From an uncultured Candidatus Nitrosopumilus sp. (GTDB lineage Archaea > Thermoproteota > Nitrososphaeria > Nitrososphaerales > Nitrosopumilaceae), in the NCBI GenBank assembly GCA_951812645.1, contig CATOSM010000001.1, positions 1,715,560-1,779,559 on the forward strand: 64,000 nt of DNA, given 5' to 3'. The position numbers and the translations under genes are program-made. Shown in pieces: positions 18,680 through 27,360 of this stretch. How positions within the stretch are numbered: position 1 is the first letter of the stretch; every line of letters begins with the position of its first letter. The notes beneath the pieces were generated by a model. The model had not been told where the DNA came from and did not search any database. It was given only the letters and a program-made list of their open reading frames with translations.

Positions 18680-18958
18680 TTAAAGTTCTAATCCAAATGA
18701 TTCTGCAATGCCTGAGAAATTGACATAAGAATCCAAGTATTGCCTGCCTTTTGAGGTAATTACAAAGGTATTCCTGCCGTCAAATTCTATCTTGTTGATT
18801 AAACCCGCACCCGTCAAATTTTCTAGGAACTTTGACAATCTTGAGTGTGATAGGTTTGCCTTTGTAAGCAGTGCTGTTGTTTTAATCCCCTCCTGACCGG
18901 ACTGCTGGGCAGCATCAAGCAGATCTGCGACGATTTGCATACTGGTTCTATAGGCCAT
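18680..18958 (-). CDS. winged-helix transcriptional regulator
   Basis: 92 residues. MAYRTSMQIVADLLDAAQQS opens a small archaeal winged-helix domain; LTKANLSHSRLSKFLENLTG is the recognition helix region, and FDGRNTFVITSKGRQYL forms the wing. A clear paralogue lies at 58008 with the same ANLSHSR/ANISHSR helix and SFGL C terminus. Target genes unknown. It is divergent from the gene at 19042 and may regulate it. Confidence 0.85.
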   Translation of the reverse strand: MAYRTSMQIVADLLDAAQQSGQEGIKTTALLTKANLSHSRLSKFLENLTGAGLINKIEFDGRNTFVITSKGRQYLDSYVNFSGIAESFGLEL

Positions 18959-19041
18959 ACGTAATTAGGCCTGAAGCTATCATATAAGGGTATTACCGCC
19001 AATTCAGATCAGATAAATAAGCTCCGGCCTGATTTTTTCCA

Positions 19042-19632
19042 ATGCCTTCCCAATCACCAATGCCCTGGTTTGATGACTTTGTAGGTGTTGCATACCGATA
19101 TTATGATCTACGAATGAACGTTGTCCCGTTATTTACTGACAGAAAAGAGGCCGCATCATTGTGGCATGACACAGTTTATCCCTGGGTCGATCCCTCGATC
19201 AAAATTCGATTCCTGGAGATTGATGATAAATATTGGTTCATCATGGGTTCAGACTCAAAAAAGCCTGACACGAATCTCTCTTTCTTTAAGGAACTGCCAA
19301 AATCTGAAAATTATGAGCGATTCAAAAAAGGGCATGGCGGCGAGGCTTATCTCAGATTGGGCGTATATGCAAAAAAATCCCTCGATGACGCAAAAAAGGA
19401 TGCAGTGTGCGCTTGTACCCATGAGGCACAAGATCATGATGAGGGTGATGGCGACGTTTGCCTATTCAACACATGTGACTGTAAAAAATTCTCTAGTTTT
19501 CAAGTCAATCTGTTAAAAAAGAAAAAAACCATTACGGACATTAAATTTTTAGAGGAAAAACACATGAAGGACGATCCTCTTGTTTGGAACTGCCTTAGTA
19601 AAAACAAGCCTTCAAAAACAGGTCGGAGTTAG
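19042..19632 (+). CDS. conserved protein with a cysteine-rich cluster, unknown function
   Basis: 196 residues starting MPSQSPMPWFDDFVGVAYRY. The central part is rich in aromatic residues. A cluster CACTHEAQDHDEGDGD, then CLFNTCDCKKF, supplies five cysteines and several His/Asp residues near 123-150, suggesting a metal site. No family recognised. The 4-base overlap with the convergent zinc-ribbon gene suggests tightly packed 3' ends. Confidence 0.6.
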   Translation: MPSQSPMPWFDDFVGVAYRYYDLRMNVVPLFTDRKEAASLWHDTVYPWVDPSIKIRFLEIDDKYWFIMGSDSKKPDTNLSFFKELPKSENYERFKKGHGGEAYLRLGVYAKKSLDDAKKDAVCACTHEAQDHDEGDGDVCLFNTCDCKKFSSFQVNLLKKKKTITDIKFLEEKHMKDDPLVWNCLSKNKPSKTGRS

Positions 19633-19862
19633 CCCAAACCTTTGTTTACCCTGATATGATCCCCCGGATAATGCTCATCAACTTTTTTTGAATAACATTT
19701 GCCGCACAGCGTACCCTCTATGCCCCATTCCTCCATCGCCTTAAAACGAAACCCTACCGTTTCACTACACACAGCGCATTTTTCTTTTTTGCCCAAAGTG
19801 GTCTTGCTCCTCTTACTTGGTATAAAAAACGTTCTGGAACAAGCCCTGCTTGGAAAAGCCAT
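19629..19862 (-). CDS. small zinc-ribbon protein
   Basis: 77 residues from ATG 19862 (MAFPSRACSRTFFIPSKRS). Two pairs of cysteines, CAVC and CGKC, form a zinc ribbon around GFRFKAMEEWGIEGTL. A basic N-terminal stretch may bind nucleic acid. The frame extends upstream to 19958, but the extension has no hallmark of coding sequence. Function unknown. Confidence 0.65.
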   Translation of the reverse strand: MAFPSRACSRTFFIPSKRSKTTLGKKEKCAVCSETVGFRFKAMEEWGIEGTLCGKCYSKKVDEHYPGDHIRVNKGLG

Positions 19863-19960
19863 GTTAAATATTACTGGTTTGTATTGAATTTGGGTAGAAA
19901 GTCTGGCCAATGTAAACCTCCTGCAAGACTTTTGCTTGGCCGGACTGCTACCTTTCAAAA

Positions 19961-21793
19961 TCAGAATAAATTACCTGTGAGTTTTTTTAATGCCGCAATC
20001 TCTTCCTCCTCGTGTCTGATTTTTTTATCTATCACCCGCAACATTGAATCGTTCCAAACATGCTGTGAGAAGAAATTATGCTTCGTATTTGCCAGTTCAA
20101 TTTCGTCATCCACTACGGTATCTTCTAGAAATTTAGTCACTATGACATCGGTAACCTTTAAAATTCTGGAATTAAGTTTGACACTGCGGAAAATGGGTTC
20201 TAACTTCCTTATGTCCCCCTTAAAGTCCCCCTTGGATCCGAGGATTTTCTTATGAAGTATTCTGAAATATACTGCGACAAAGAATAGCGTTGCATATCTT
20301 TTCGTCTTATGCCCCCCCTGCTTTCCATATTTCAATGATTTTTTTGCAAATTCTTTAACAAGATACGGATATAGCAAAATTCTATAATCATCCTTCAGAT
20401 TGTCATTAAAGACATCGTCATACTTACTGCCCCTTGGAAGAAACTGGGCTGGTGAACTGTAAGCCTCTGTAGGCCTCTGCTCTATCCCTGCAACCAAGGA
20501 CTGTATTGCATCCTTTGCAACAATCACTTTTTTGTGATTGCCTGGAAGATAATTGTTGTATGTTGAATCCCCCTCGTATTCGCATTGTTTTGATTTTGAT
20601 TTCGTATCAAAAGAACCCGCCTGGATCTCATAAAAATAACCACAATTTTTCAATTGGGATTTAACCGATTTGTGAAAATCCATCAGTGACACTAGATCTT
20701 TTCCCCTGACTGAATTCTGGGAATTCCTATACTTTGTAATGTTGTTCTGTTCCTGTTCATCGTCTGCCTTGATAATCGTAACTGTCATAGAACCGTCCAT
20801 GTTTTTTGTTCTCTTTGAATGGTCTAAAATCGAATTTGACGTTTGTGCCCCGTTGACAATTTGTGGGGCATAAAGTTCTATCATATTGTCACCCAATTCC
20901 GCAAAACCGCTTACCACGATTGTTATTCCGTTATTGTAAAAGAAAAACTTCCCTGGATTGGTCTGCAGCGTCTCCCTTAACCCTTTGTTGACTGTCGTTT
21001 TGAACTGCATCCACTGTCTGATGTTTGATTCAAAAACATAATCCCTGTTTTTACTCACAAATTCCGTAAGTTCGCGCAGTTTCAAAATTCCCAAAATGGT
21101 ATTTTCATGTCTGAGCATTCTTTCCAATTTTATTGACGATTTTTTTCCAGCGGCCGGTTTTTTTATTCTGTCCCATAATTTCTGAATTATGACTCTTTCA
21201 TCTATGATTTCCACCATGTCGTCATTATAGTCTACGCTTTGATCCGTCACGTAACAGCACTTTATCTTCAAATTTTTTTCTTTGATTTTTGTAACAAGCT
21301 GTGCCAATTCAGGCCTCATTTCCACTACGTCCTTTGCAAGCAGTCGCTTTGCATCCTCTTTGAATTTTGCAATCGCTTCAAGCGAATGCGATGTCCCATA
21401 TTTTGACTGAAATAGCCTGATTGTATTGTCCGAAAAATCCACTGGAAGATAGGCATCTATGCCTAGATCGTTTGCCCCGTCTATGATCGCATCTGCAGCA
21501 TCATCCTCCGTGGCCTCAAAAACCCTTGTCAGGATCCATTGCAGAAAATTATTCCCCTTTTCCACATCGCTCTTGGAATCTTCTGCATACTCATGAATGC
21601 TTTCTTGGATATTTTCTGCAAAGCCTTCCAGGGGGGGACTGGAATTCTTTTGGGCCAGTAGCGAGTGTGAACCTGGTATGTATTCGAGCAATCCATTTCC
21701 ATTCTGAGACAACTGTGCCTTTTGACATGTTATATATTTAGAGAATTTGGTAATTATGTAATAACTCTCGGAAGGATGTGAATGGTTTGCCAA
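19961..21793 (-). CDS. AIPR-family protein (abortive infection/phage resistance)
   Basis: 610 residues as drawn. The central region carries the AIPR hallmark: KFFFYNNGITIVVSGF and then QIVNGAQTSNSILDH, followed by NITKYRNSQNSVRGKDL. The N-terminal part (about 60-200) resembles a nuclease-like domain (DLGIDAYLPVDFSDNTIRLF, then QSKYG). The family is linked to phage abortive infection. The start is uncertain: a TATA-like stretch on this strand at about 21729-21740 would place the true start tens of residues downstream of 21793, which would also remove the overlap with the divergent cupredoxin gene. Confidence 0.83.
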   Translation of the reverse strand: MANHSHPSESYYIITKFSKYITCQKAQLSQNGNGLLEYIPGSHSLLAQKNSSPPLEGFAENIQESIHEYAEDSKSDVEKGNNFLQWILTRVFEATEDDAADAIIDGANDLGIDAYLPVDFSDNTIRLFQSKYGTSHSLEAIAKFKEDAKRLLAKDVVEMRPELAQLVTKIKEKNLKIKCCYVTDQSVDYNDDMVEIIDERVIIQKLWDRIKKPAAGKKSSIKLERMLRHENTILGILKLRELTEFVSKNRDYVFESNIRQWMQFKTTVNKGLRETLQTNPGKFFFYNNGITIVVSGFAELGDNMIELYAPQIVNGAQTSNSILDHSKRTKNMDGSMTVTIIKADDEQEQNNITKYRNSQNSVRGKDLVSLMDFHKSVKSQLKNCGYFYEIQAGSFDTKSKSKQCEYEGDSTYNNYLPGNHKKVIVAKDAIQSLVAGIEQRPTEAYSSPAQFLPRGSKYDDVFNDNLKDDYRILLYPYLVKEFAKKSLKYGKQGGHKTKRYATLFFVAVYFRILHKKILGSKGDFKGDIRKLEPIFRSVKLNSRILKVTDVIVTKFLEDTVVDDEIELANTKHNFFSQHVWNDSMLRVIDKKIRHEEEEIAALKKLTGNLF

Positions 21794-22192
21794 AAAATAA
21801 TTGCCACTGGAATCATAATAGCTGCACTCACAGTAGCTGGATTTGCATTTTCAGGTTCTGCCCCTGAACAAAATTCCGAAGAGTCTGAAATGCCCGTTAA
21901 GGGTGACGTGATCATGCCTGCAAAAGCTTCCCGTCCTGGCTGTGAAGAACTTGACAGATGTTATATCCCGTCGACTGTCACCGTTGAATCTGGAAAACAG
22001 GTTATTTGGGTCAATGAAGACTCTGCATTTCACAGTGTCACTTCAGGACTCTATGATGAGCCGACTGATCTCTTTGACAGTGGACATTTAGATCCGTCTG
22101 AATCATTTGCTTTTGAATTCAAAGAATCAGGCACATACGACTATTTTTGCACCCTTCATCCTTGGATGGAAGGCCAAGTCATGGTAGGGTAA
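21782..22192 (+). CDS. membrane-anchored cupredoxin (plastocyanin-like)
   Basis: 136 residues. An N-terminal signal/anchor (IIATGIIIAALTVAGFAFSG) precedes a type I copper domain with ligands in AFHSVTSG (His) and YDYFCTLHPWMEGQVMVG (Cys, His, Met). It should face the outside and carry electrons. Multiple small blue copper proteins are a hallmark of ammonia-oxidising thaumarchaea, where they replace cytochromes. Its stop codon abuts the duplicated tRNA-Cys fragment. Confidence 0.88.
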   Translation: MVCQKIIATGIIIAALTVAGFAFSGSAPEQNSEESEMPVKGDVIMPAKASRPGCEELDRCYIPSTVTVESGKQVIWVNEDSAFHSVTSGLYDEPTDLFDSGHLDPSESFAFEFKESGTYDYFCTLHPWMEGQVMVG

Positions 22193-22225
22193 AGGTACCC
22201 GAGGGAGTCGAACCCCCTTGTATAA
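22189..22225 (-). repeat. 37-bp duplicate of the 3' half of tRNA-Cys
   Basis: These 37 bases are identical to 22263-22299, which span the 3' flank, acceptor strand, T-arm and variable region of tRNA-Cys. The copies are 74 bases apart. A duplicated tRNA 3' end is the usual footprint of tyrosine-recombinase integration (attL/attR), here without any element between the copies, so it could be an excision or deletion scar, or a local slip duplication. Confidence 0.8.
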
Positions 22226-22266
22226 TGACATTATTTGTTTTAGGTCGTAGATGGTGGTAACAGTAA

Positions 22267-22338
22267 AGGTACCCGAGGGAGTCGAACCCCCTTGTATAAG
22301 CTTTGCAGGCTCACGCATAACCGTTCTGCCAGAGTACC
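22267..22338 (-). tRNA. tRNA-Cys (anticodon GCA)
   Basis: Minus strand. Acceptor GGTACTC pairs with GGGTACC, D-arm GCA/TGC, anticodon stem TGAGC/GCTTA around CTGCAAA (anticodon GCA), T-arm GGGGG/CCCTC with one G-U pair. Discriminator U as expected for Cys. No intron, no encoded CCA. Its 3' half is duplicated 74 bases further left. Confidence 0.95.
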
Positions 22339-22377
22339 GCTTTAAAAAACACAAAATGAACAATTAAACTCTTTAGA

Positions 22378-22599
22378 TTAGAATTTGGTAAACCGTTTTG
22401 AGGCCAATTTCACATCTTCACCTTTTACCGTTTTTCTACTTGCATGAGAAGACATATCCACCGCACTTTTGGCAATGCCGTCTGCAATATCTTCAATGAC
22501 CCTTCGTAATTCCTCTGCTGACTCATCACTTACCCTTTCGGCACCCGCCTTCTTTAGAATCCTATACATGGCAGACAATCCCAATTCGGACGATTTCAT
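22378..22599 (-). CDS. archaeal histone
   Basis: 73 residues, one histone fold: GLSAMYRILKKAGAERVSDE (helix 1 and loop), ELRRVIEDIADGIAKSAVDM (long helix 2), and HASRKTVKGEDVKLASKRF (loop 2 and helix 3) with the TVKGEDVKLA motif. It forms dimers and polymers that wrap DNA. It has no N-terminal tail, as usual in archaea. Confidence 0.95.
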   Translation of the reverse strand: MKSSELGLSAMYRILKKAGAERVSDESAEELRRVIEDIADGIAKSAVDMSSHASRKTVKGEDVKLASKRFTKF

Positions 22600-22695
22600 G
22601 AATTTTGTTTTGATTTTTTCCGAAAAAAGATAACGAGTGAAAAAATATCACCAAGGAATCGATTTATACAGACTATTCCAACAATTGATAAAGGA

Positions 22696-23457
22696 ATGGC
22701 TTGGTGTTTTGATTCACATATACATCTGTCTGATCCTGAATACGCTTCTGACATGGAATTCTTGCTACGCCAAATGGAATGTTTGAAAATTAAGGCGTGC
22801 TGCGTATCGGTGGATTGCAATAGCTCATTACGGACTTTGGAATTGTCTAAAAAGAGTGATCTAGTTCTACCCTTTATTGGGGTTCATCCGGAACGCGCAG
22901 ATCAAAGCCCTGAAAACATTTCCAAACTAATTGAAGAAAACCATGGTCATATTTCCGGAATTGGGGAAATTGGATTGGATGCCACATATGCCAATCAAAG
23001 TGAAGATGGAAAAAAACAGAGCCGTATGTTTGAAACGTTATTGGCACTTGCAGAAAAATTCAACAAACCCGTATCCATCCATTCGCGAAACAGCCTTGAT
23101 GACGTATTTGAAACCATGACTTCATATGATACAAAACACGCGCTGCTGCACTGGTTTGATGGAAGTAAAAAGCAGCTTCAAAAAGCCACGGATATGGGAT
23201 TTTTTGTATCCTTTGGGCCCGTGACGATATATGCAAACGACAAGCAAACCTTACTGTCAAAGGCTGATCAATCCAAAATTCTTGTCGAGACCGACGGCCC
23301 TGTAAGATTTTCCCGGTGTTTTGAAATGAAATCCGGACAGATTAGTTTTATTCCCAGCGTGATTTTTTGTGCCTCAAAAATCCTAGGCAGGCCGTTTGAT
23401 GATATGGCATCCCTGTTGGAAAAGAATTCAAACTCATTTCTTGGAATATGGGGATAA
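22696..23457 (+). CDS. TatD-family metal-dependent hydrolase
   Basis: 253 residues. Metal ligands follow the TatD pattern: FDSHIHLSD (HxH), GVHPE, GIGEIGLDATY, SIHSRNS, LLHWFDGS and ETDGPV. The family comprises Mg2+-dependent DNases and related amidohydrolases; the physiological substrate here is unknown. ATG 22696 gives a normal N terminus (MAWCFDSHIHL). A copy of the IS element begins 150 bases downstream. Confidence 0.9.
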   Translation: MAWCFDSHIHLSDPEYASDMEFLLRQMECLKIKACCVSVDCNSSLRTLELSKKSDLVLPFIGVHPERADQSPENISKLIEENHGHISGIGEIGLDATYANQSEDGKKQSRMFETLLALAEKFNKPVSIHSRNSLDDVFETMTSYDTKHALLHWFDGSKKQLQKATDMGFFVSFGPVTIYANDKQTLLSKADQSKILVETDGPVRFSRCFEMKSGQISFIPSVIFCASKILGRPFDDMASLLEKNSNSFLGIWG

Positions 23458-23608
23458 AACGTTATGCTGTTGAGGGATTTTCACGTATCTTGAGACCAGT
23501 TTGGCTATCCTGGAATACATTAACAAACTACACGCCGAAGAGCAATTTTACGACAGAGTATGCCCAAAGAGCAGGATCCCGTGGCAGTGTTATTGCTGCA
23601 CGCGCCCT

Positions 23609-24481
23609 CAACTCATCCTAAAACCGATCATTTTGTAGATAATTCATGACAATCGGGATCCAAGAATGACCCTGCTGATGCATCCTTCATGATTCACAAA
23701 GAAATGCCAGACATTCAATGGAACACGGTTGCATCACAATTAGCAAAGCCTGCAAAAACTGGCAGGCCAGTATGCAATGACAGAAACACAGTCAACGGAA
23801 TATTGTTTGTCCTAACAACCGGCTGCAGGCGGGCAGACATGCCGGACAGATACGGTTCAAAATCCACCGCGCATCTGGGATTCTCAGGACTGCAGCAAAA
23901 GGGAATATGGAAAAGGATTCTGTCAGGACTGATAAAATCCGCACACAGACAGGGAAAAATCAGCCTGCAAAAAATATCGATTGATTCATCGTCAGTTGCC
24001 GCCAAAAAAGGGGGGACAAAACAGGATATGACGGGTTCAGGAAGATCCTGGGCACAAAAATGCACGTTGCAGTAGACAGGACTGCCAATCTCAATCAGGG
24101 CCAGCCCTGCAAATGTCCATGACAGTACGAAATTCATCGATGTGTCAGAAGGCATCCCAGGACCTGCAGGTGATGGTTTGATACGGCAGATCATCTCAGC
24201 GTATGCCGACAAGGGATACGATGCGGCATACATCAGAAACTATCTGGGATGCCATGGGATTGACCGTTGCATTCCATACAAAAGGAACTCAAGGAACGTT
24301 GCACAAAACAGGAACCAAAAGCATCATGGCAAGACAAGGTTTGTCGTAGAACGTTTCCTTGCGTGACTCAAGTGCGGGCTTCACGGGACGGCAGTCATAT
24401 ACGAAGGGAATTGTGATGACTGTCTCGGATTTGTGTATCTGGCATGCATCATGATGTATTGAAGGGTTCTAGGATGAATTG
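23609..24481 (+). mobile_element. IS5-like insertion sequence, copy B
   Basis: 873 bp. Left terminal repeat CAACTCATCCTAAAACC; right end is the complement of CAATTCATCCTAGAACC. It is very close to copy C (31159-32035) but in the opposite orientation, so the two flank the system-1 effector operon as inverted copies. No clear target-site duplication was seen. Confidence 0.88.
23689..24462 (+). pseudogene. IS5-like transposase, copy B (disrupted)
   Basis: The first part (23689-24075) runs MIHKEMPDIQWNTVASQLAK to the first catalytic Asp in ISIDSSSVAAKKGG. An A6G6 run at 24004-24015 lies where the reading frame must change, and is probably a programmed frameshift site. Downstream, a 5-base deletion relative to copy C (near 24075-24085) and a TGA in place of a Trp codon after RFVVERFLA (24364-24366) break the second part, which carries AYADKGYDAAYIRNY (second Asp) and the catalytic Glu. 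Not active as written. Confidence 0.85.
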
Positions 24482-24562
24482 TTTATATATTTTTTATATA
24501 TATTGCATGGATATTGTGTCGCTATATCTGATTTTTTGTGGCAAGTAATCTTGGCTTGTGTG

Positions 24563-25219
24563 TTATTTTTTGTCTGTCTTAGATATGATTCCAAATCCCT
24601 TTGAGACACTTTTACCAATACCCATAAAAGGTATCAGAGATATGTTTGTCCTAAAATTGCACCAAAAACCAATAAAGTTATTCTCATGTGCAATTGTGTT
24701 AGTCTGAGTATATTTTATAATATCAACAATAATTGGAAAATCAACTCGTATATCAAGTCCTTTGTAAGCTGATAAAATATTTCCTATAAGTATGTCCTGT
24801 AAAAATGATTTTTTATGCCGCAGTGTTTTATATTTTGTATAGTTTTTCTGGTTTAATGCTATCCAGGGAGAATGAAATTTGTAGAATATTGCACGTGTGT
24901 TTTTAGGTGTAAATTTTTTTGTAGATATTTCAATTGTCCTCACATCTGCCTGGTGGTTTTGTGTCACAATCTTTTCCACGTTTTTTATTTTTTCAGATAA
25001 AACACGAGCATATTTGTCAAAACCCATGACAAGATATCTACCAGGTATTATTTTTTTATACTGCACTAATGGATAGTGATATGAATTTTCCATATGATGA
25101 TGAAATTCTGGCTGGTCAGCAAAGATATATCCAAGGTATCCACGCAGTCTTGTAGCACTGATGTTTAGTGTATCATCTAGCTCAAGTATGGCATAGCACA
25201 CATCTACAGTTTTATCCAT
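24563..25219 (-). CDS. cas6: Cas6b-like CRISPR RNA endoribonuclease (system 1)
   Basis: 218 residues. The N-terminal half matches the Cas6b pattern: ATRLRGYLGYIFADQPEFHH then SYHYPLVQYKKI, with a His run at 40-42 and His48 as catalytic candidates. The C-terminal half has the glycine-rich loop FMGIGKSVSKGFGII that binds the repeat. It would cut array-1 transcripts 8 bases before the repeat end. It is last in the leftward cas8b-cas7-cas5-cas3-cas6 operon, overlapping cas3 by 16 bases. It is a different Cas6 lineage from the one at 48221. Confidence 0.82.
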   Translation of the reverse strand: MDKTVDVCYAILELDDTLNISATRLRGYLGYIFADQPEFHHHMENSYHYPLVQYKKIIPGRYLVMGFDKYARVLSEKIKNVEKIVTQNHQADVRTIEISTKKFTPKNTRAIFYKFHSPWIALNQKNYTKYKTLRHKKSFLQDILIGNILSAYKGLDIRVDFPIIVDIIKYTQTNTIAHENNFIGFWCNFRTNISLIPFMGIGKSVSKGFGIISKTDKK

Positions 25220-27360
25220 TTATCCAGTCCTATGTTAGAATCATAAATATCATCTAACATATCTCTTTTTGGCAACAGTATGTTTTTCTCATACAATTCA
25301 TCATCGAAAAAATTCTGTATCTTGTATGGTCGTATAGGCAGAGATGCAGTCATTAGCGACACTGTTTCGTCTCTTTTTTTGTTGTTTAGCAGTTTATGTT
25401 TTGTCTCATCCCATTGTGATGGCTCAGGTATTATTACTGTATCATTGTGATCAGCGAAACATTCTTTTTTGACATAATCCCATACATCTGTGAACTCTAG
25501 AGCGTTTGCATAGTAAAATAATGCCTTAGAGCCATCATTGTTTGCCATATTTCTTTTGCTTATCATGGCATAGTAATCATCCAGCATGTCATACAAGTCC
25601 ACAGAATTTTTTATGTCGTTGAGATATTTTTTTGTCATCTCATACTCAAGGCGGCTATATGGCACATGCTGAGAGTCAGTCTCAAAAACTGTCAGTTCTG
25701 CATCAGAGTCAGATTTCTCCCTCTCAAGCCTTCCCAATACCTGAATTATGTTATCAAGCGGTGCAAGTTCCCGGTATATTTTTGAAAAGCTAACATCTAC
25801 TCCTGCCTCTATTACCTGCGTTGATATCACATGCTTGTTTTTACCTGCCAAGTTTTCTAACCGCGATAGTTTGTCTTTTTTTGTTATGCCTGATGACATG
25901 TACGTCACACCCTTGTGTTTTAACTGCATCCAATGTGAAAGTGCCTTTTTTCTTGTATTTACCATGAGTAGGAAATCATCATCATTTATCTTAGTTGCAT
26001 CAAGGCTTGGTACAAAGGAGATCTTTTTTGATGTTTTTTGGATGTATGGTTTTATTATGGTGTCATATGGAACGTCAATTTTTGGTATGTCTTTTAGTTC
26101 ATGTGGGATGGTAGCGCTAAGAAGCATGACCCTTGCGCCCATAAATTGAGATATCATCTTTAGTTGCTCAGCTAAATGTGGCAGTATTACCTTAGGTATT
26201 GTTTGAACCTCGTCTATAACCAATACGGAGTTTCTAAATGATGCAAGCTTTAGCTTGTCACTGTTGGTAGGAGAATACAAAGTCATCAGCAAGCGCTGGG
26301 TTGTTGTTATAACAAAACTTTTGTTAAATGACTCATAGTCAAAGTTCCACTTGTTGTTAGTAGTATTCTCATATGTCTTTTCGTCCTCCAGTGTCTTTGA
26401 ATGTATATGCGTGTATTTTAGAACGTGTTCTAAATTATCAATGACGTGATGTTTTTTTATCTTTGACTCAAAGTCCTCAGTTAAGGCAAGTAGCGGTGAG
26501 AAATAAAATACACGGTCATATTTTTTGCAATACTTTGATATTATGTCTAAAAACACCTTTGTCTTGCCAATTCCAGTTGGGGCATTTATCACAGACACTG
26601 GCATGTCATCACGGTAATTTTCAAGGACACTCTGCTGAAACATATCCCTATACCTTGTAAGATCATTTTGCTTGCTTGCAAGATCTGACGTATCTATACT
26701 AATTGGAATCCTTGTAAAGTTCTTTCTCTCAAAGCTCTGCATGTCAGCTTGCAGTAGTGCAGAAAATAAAAGACCAGATCTTAAAAAATCATGCTCGTGT
26801 TTTGGCTTCAGATCCACGTTGTAGTTTATGCTCTGGGAGAAAAACTCATCAGGTATATCCCAGTCAAGGTTCTTAAAACCCGAAAGGGTCATGTTTTTTG
26901 CAGCAAAGACTTGTAGGTTTTCTCGGATGCGGTTTTGTGTATGCATATCTGTTATATTGAATTTGCCAAGTGAGTTTGTCAGCTTGCCATGATGCTTGTA
27001 AATTAGAATCAGGATTTCTGCAAGGCTGGATTTTTTCACAGACTCTGATAACATCTGCTTTGCAAGCCAAGCAGAGTATGGCGCATGCGCCCTTGGGTAT
27101 TTTTTTTCCAGTTCTGCACTTTTTTCTTTATTAGAGCCTTTATTACTTGCAAAGAGTTCCTGGTAGTAGGGATTTAACTTTCCAATATCATGCAATAACC
27201 CTGTAAAATAACCTATATCCTCACCATCTTGAAACTCTGTCTCGTGTATTATTTGTCTTGTCCTTTCTGCAACATATGTCAAATGGTCAGATAGTGTTTT
27301 GTTGTGACTGTCGTTTGGATAGTGGGATAAAAATTCAGTAAAGACAGACAGCCTCCCCAT
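25204..27360 (-). CDS. cas3: Cas3 helicase-nuclease (system 1)
   Basis: 718 residues from ATG 27360 (MGRLSVFTEFLSHYPN). HD nuclease: SDHL, LLHDIGK (HD at 57-58), HAPYSAW and KHHG. SF2 helicase: PTGIGKT (261-267), DEVQ (383-386), SATIP, QVIEAGVDVSF and VLGRLERE. It unwinds and degrades DNA flagged by Cascade. The frame is open to 27402, but that start would lengthen the overlap with cas5. All HD and helicase residues look intact. Confidence 0.93.
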   Translation of the reverse strand: MGRLSVFTEFLSHYPNDSHNKTLSDHLTYVAERTRQIIHETEFQDGEDIGYFTGLLHDIGKLNPYYQELFASNKGSNKEKSAELEKKYPRAHAPYSAWLAKQMLSESVKKSSLAEILILIYKHHGKLTNSLGKFNITDMHTQNRIRENLQVFAAKNMTLSGFKNLDWDIPDEFFSQSINYNVDLKPKHEHDFLRSGLLFSALLQADMQSFERKNFTRIPISIDTSDLASKQNDLTRYRDMFQQSVLENYRDDMPVSVINAPTGIGKTKVFLDIISKYCKKYDRVFYFSPLLALTEDFESKIKKHHVIDNLEHVLKYTHIHSKTLEDEKTYENTTNNKWNFDYESFNKSFVITTTQRLLMTLYSPTNSDKLKLASFRNSVLVIDEVQTIPKVILPHLAEQLKMISQFMGARVMLLSATIPHELKDIPKIDVPYDTIIKPYIQKTSKKISFVPSLDATKINDDDFLLMVNTRKKALSHWMQLKHKGVTYMSSGITKKDKLSRLENLAGKNKHVISTQVIEAGVDVSFSKIYRELAPLDNIIQVLGRLEREKSDSDAELTVFETDSQHVPYSRLEYEMTKKYLNDIKNSVDLYDMLDDYYAMISKRNMANNDGSKALFYYANALEFTDVWDYVKKECFADHNDTVIIPEPSQWDETKHKLLNNKKRDETVSLMTASLPIRPYKIQNFFDDELYEKNILLPKRDMLDDIYDSNIGLDKWIKL

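Noticed and set aside
22127-22363. Minus-strand open frame of 78 codons across tRNA-Cys
   Set aside because: It is made of the tRNA gene and its duplicated 3' half.
23474-23640. A protein-like frame (LAILEYINKLHAEEQFYDRV and on) running into IS copy B
   Set aside because: Too short and without a clear start; it may be the end of an interrupted gene, but nothing matching was found on the other side of the IS.
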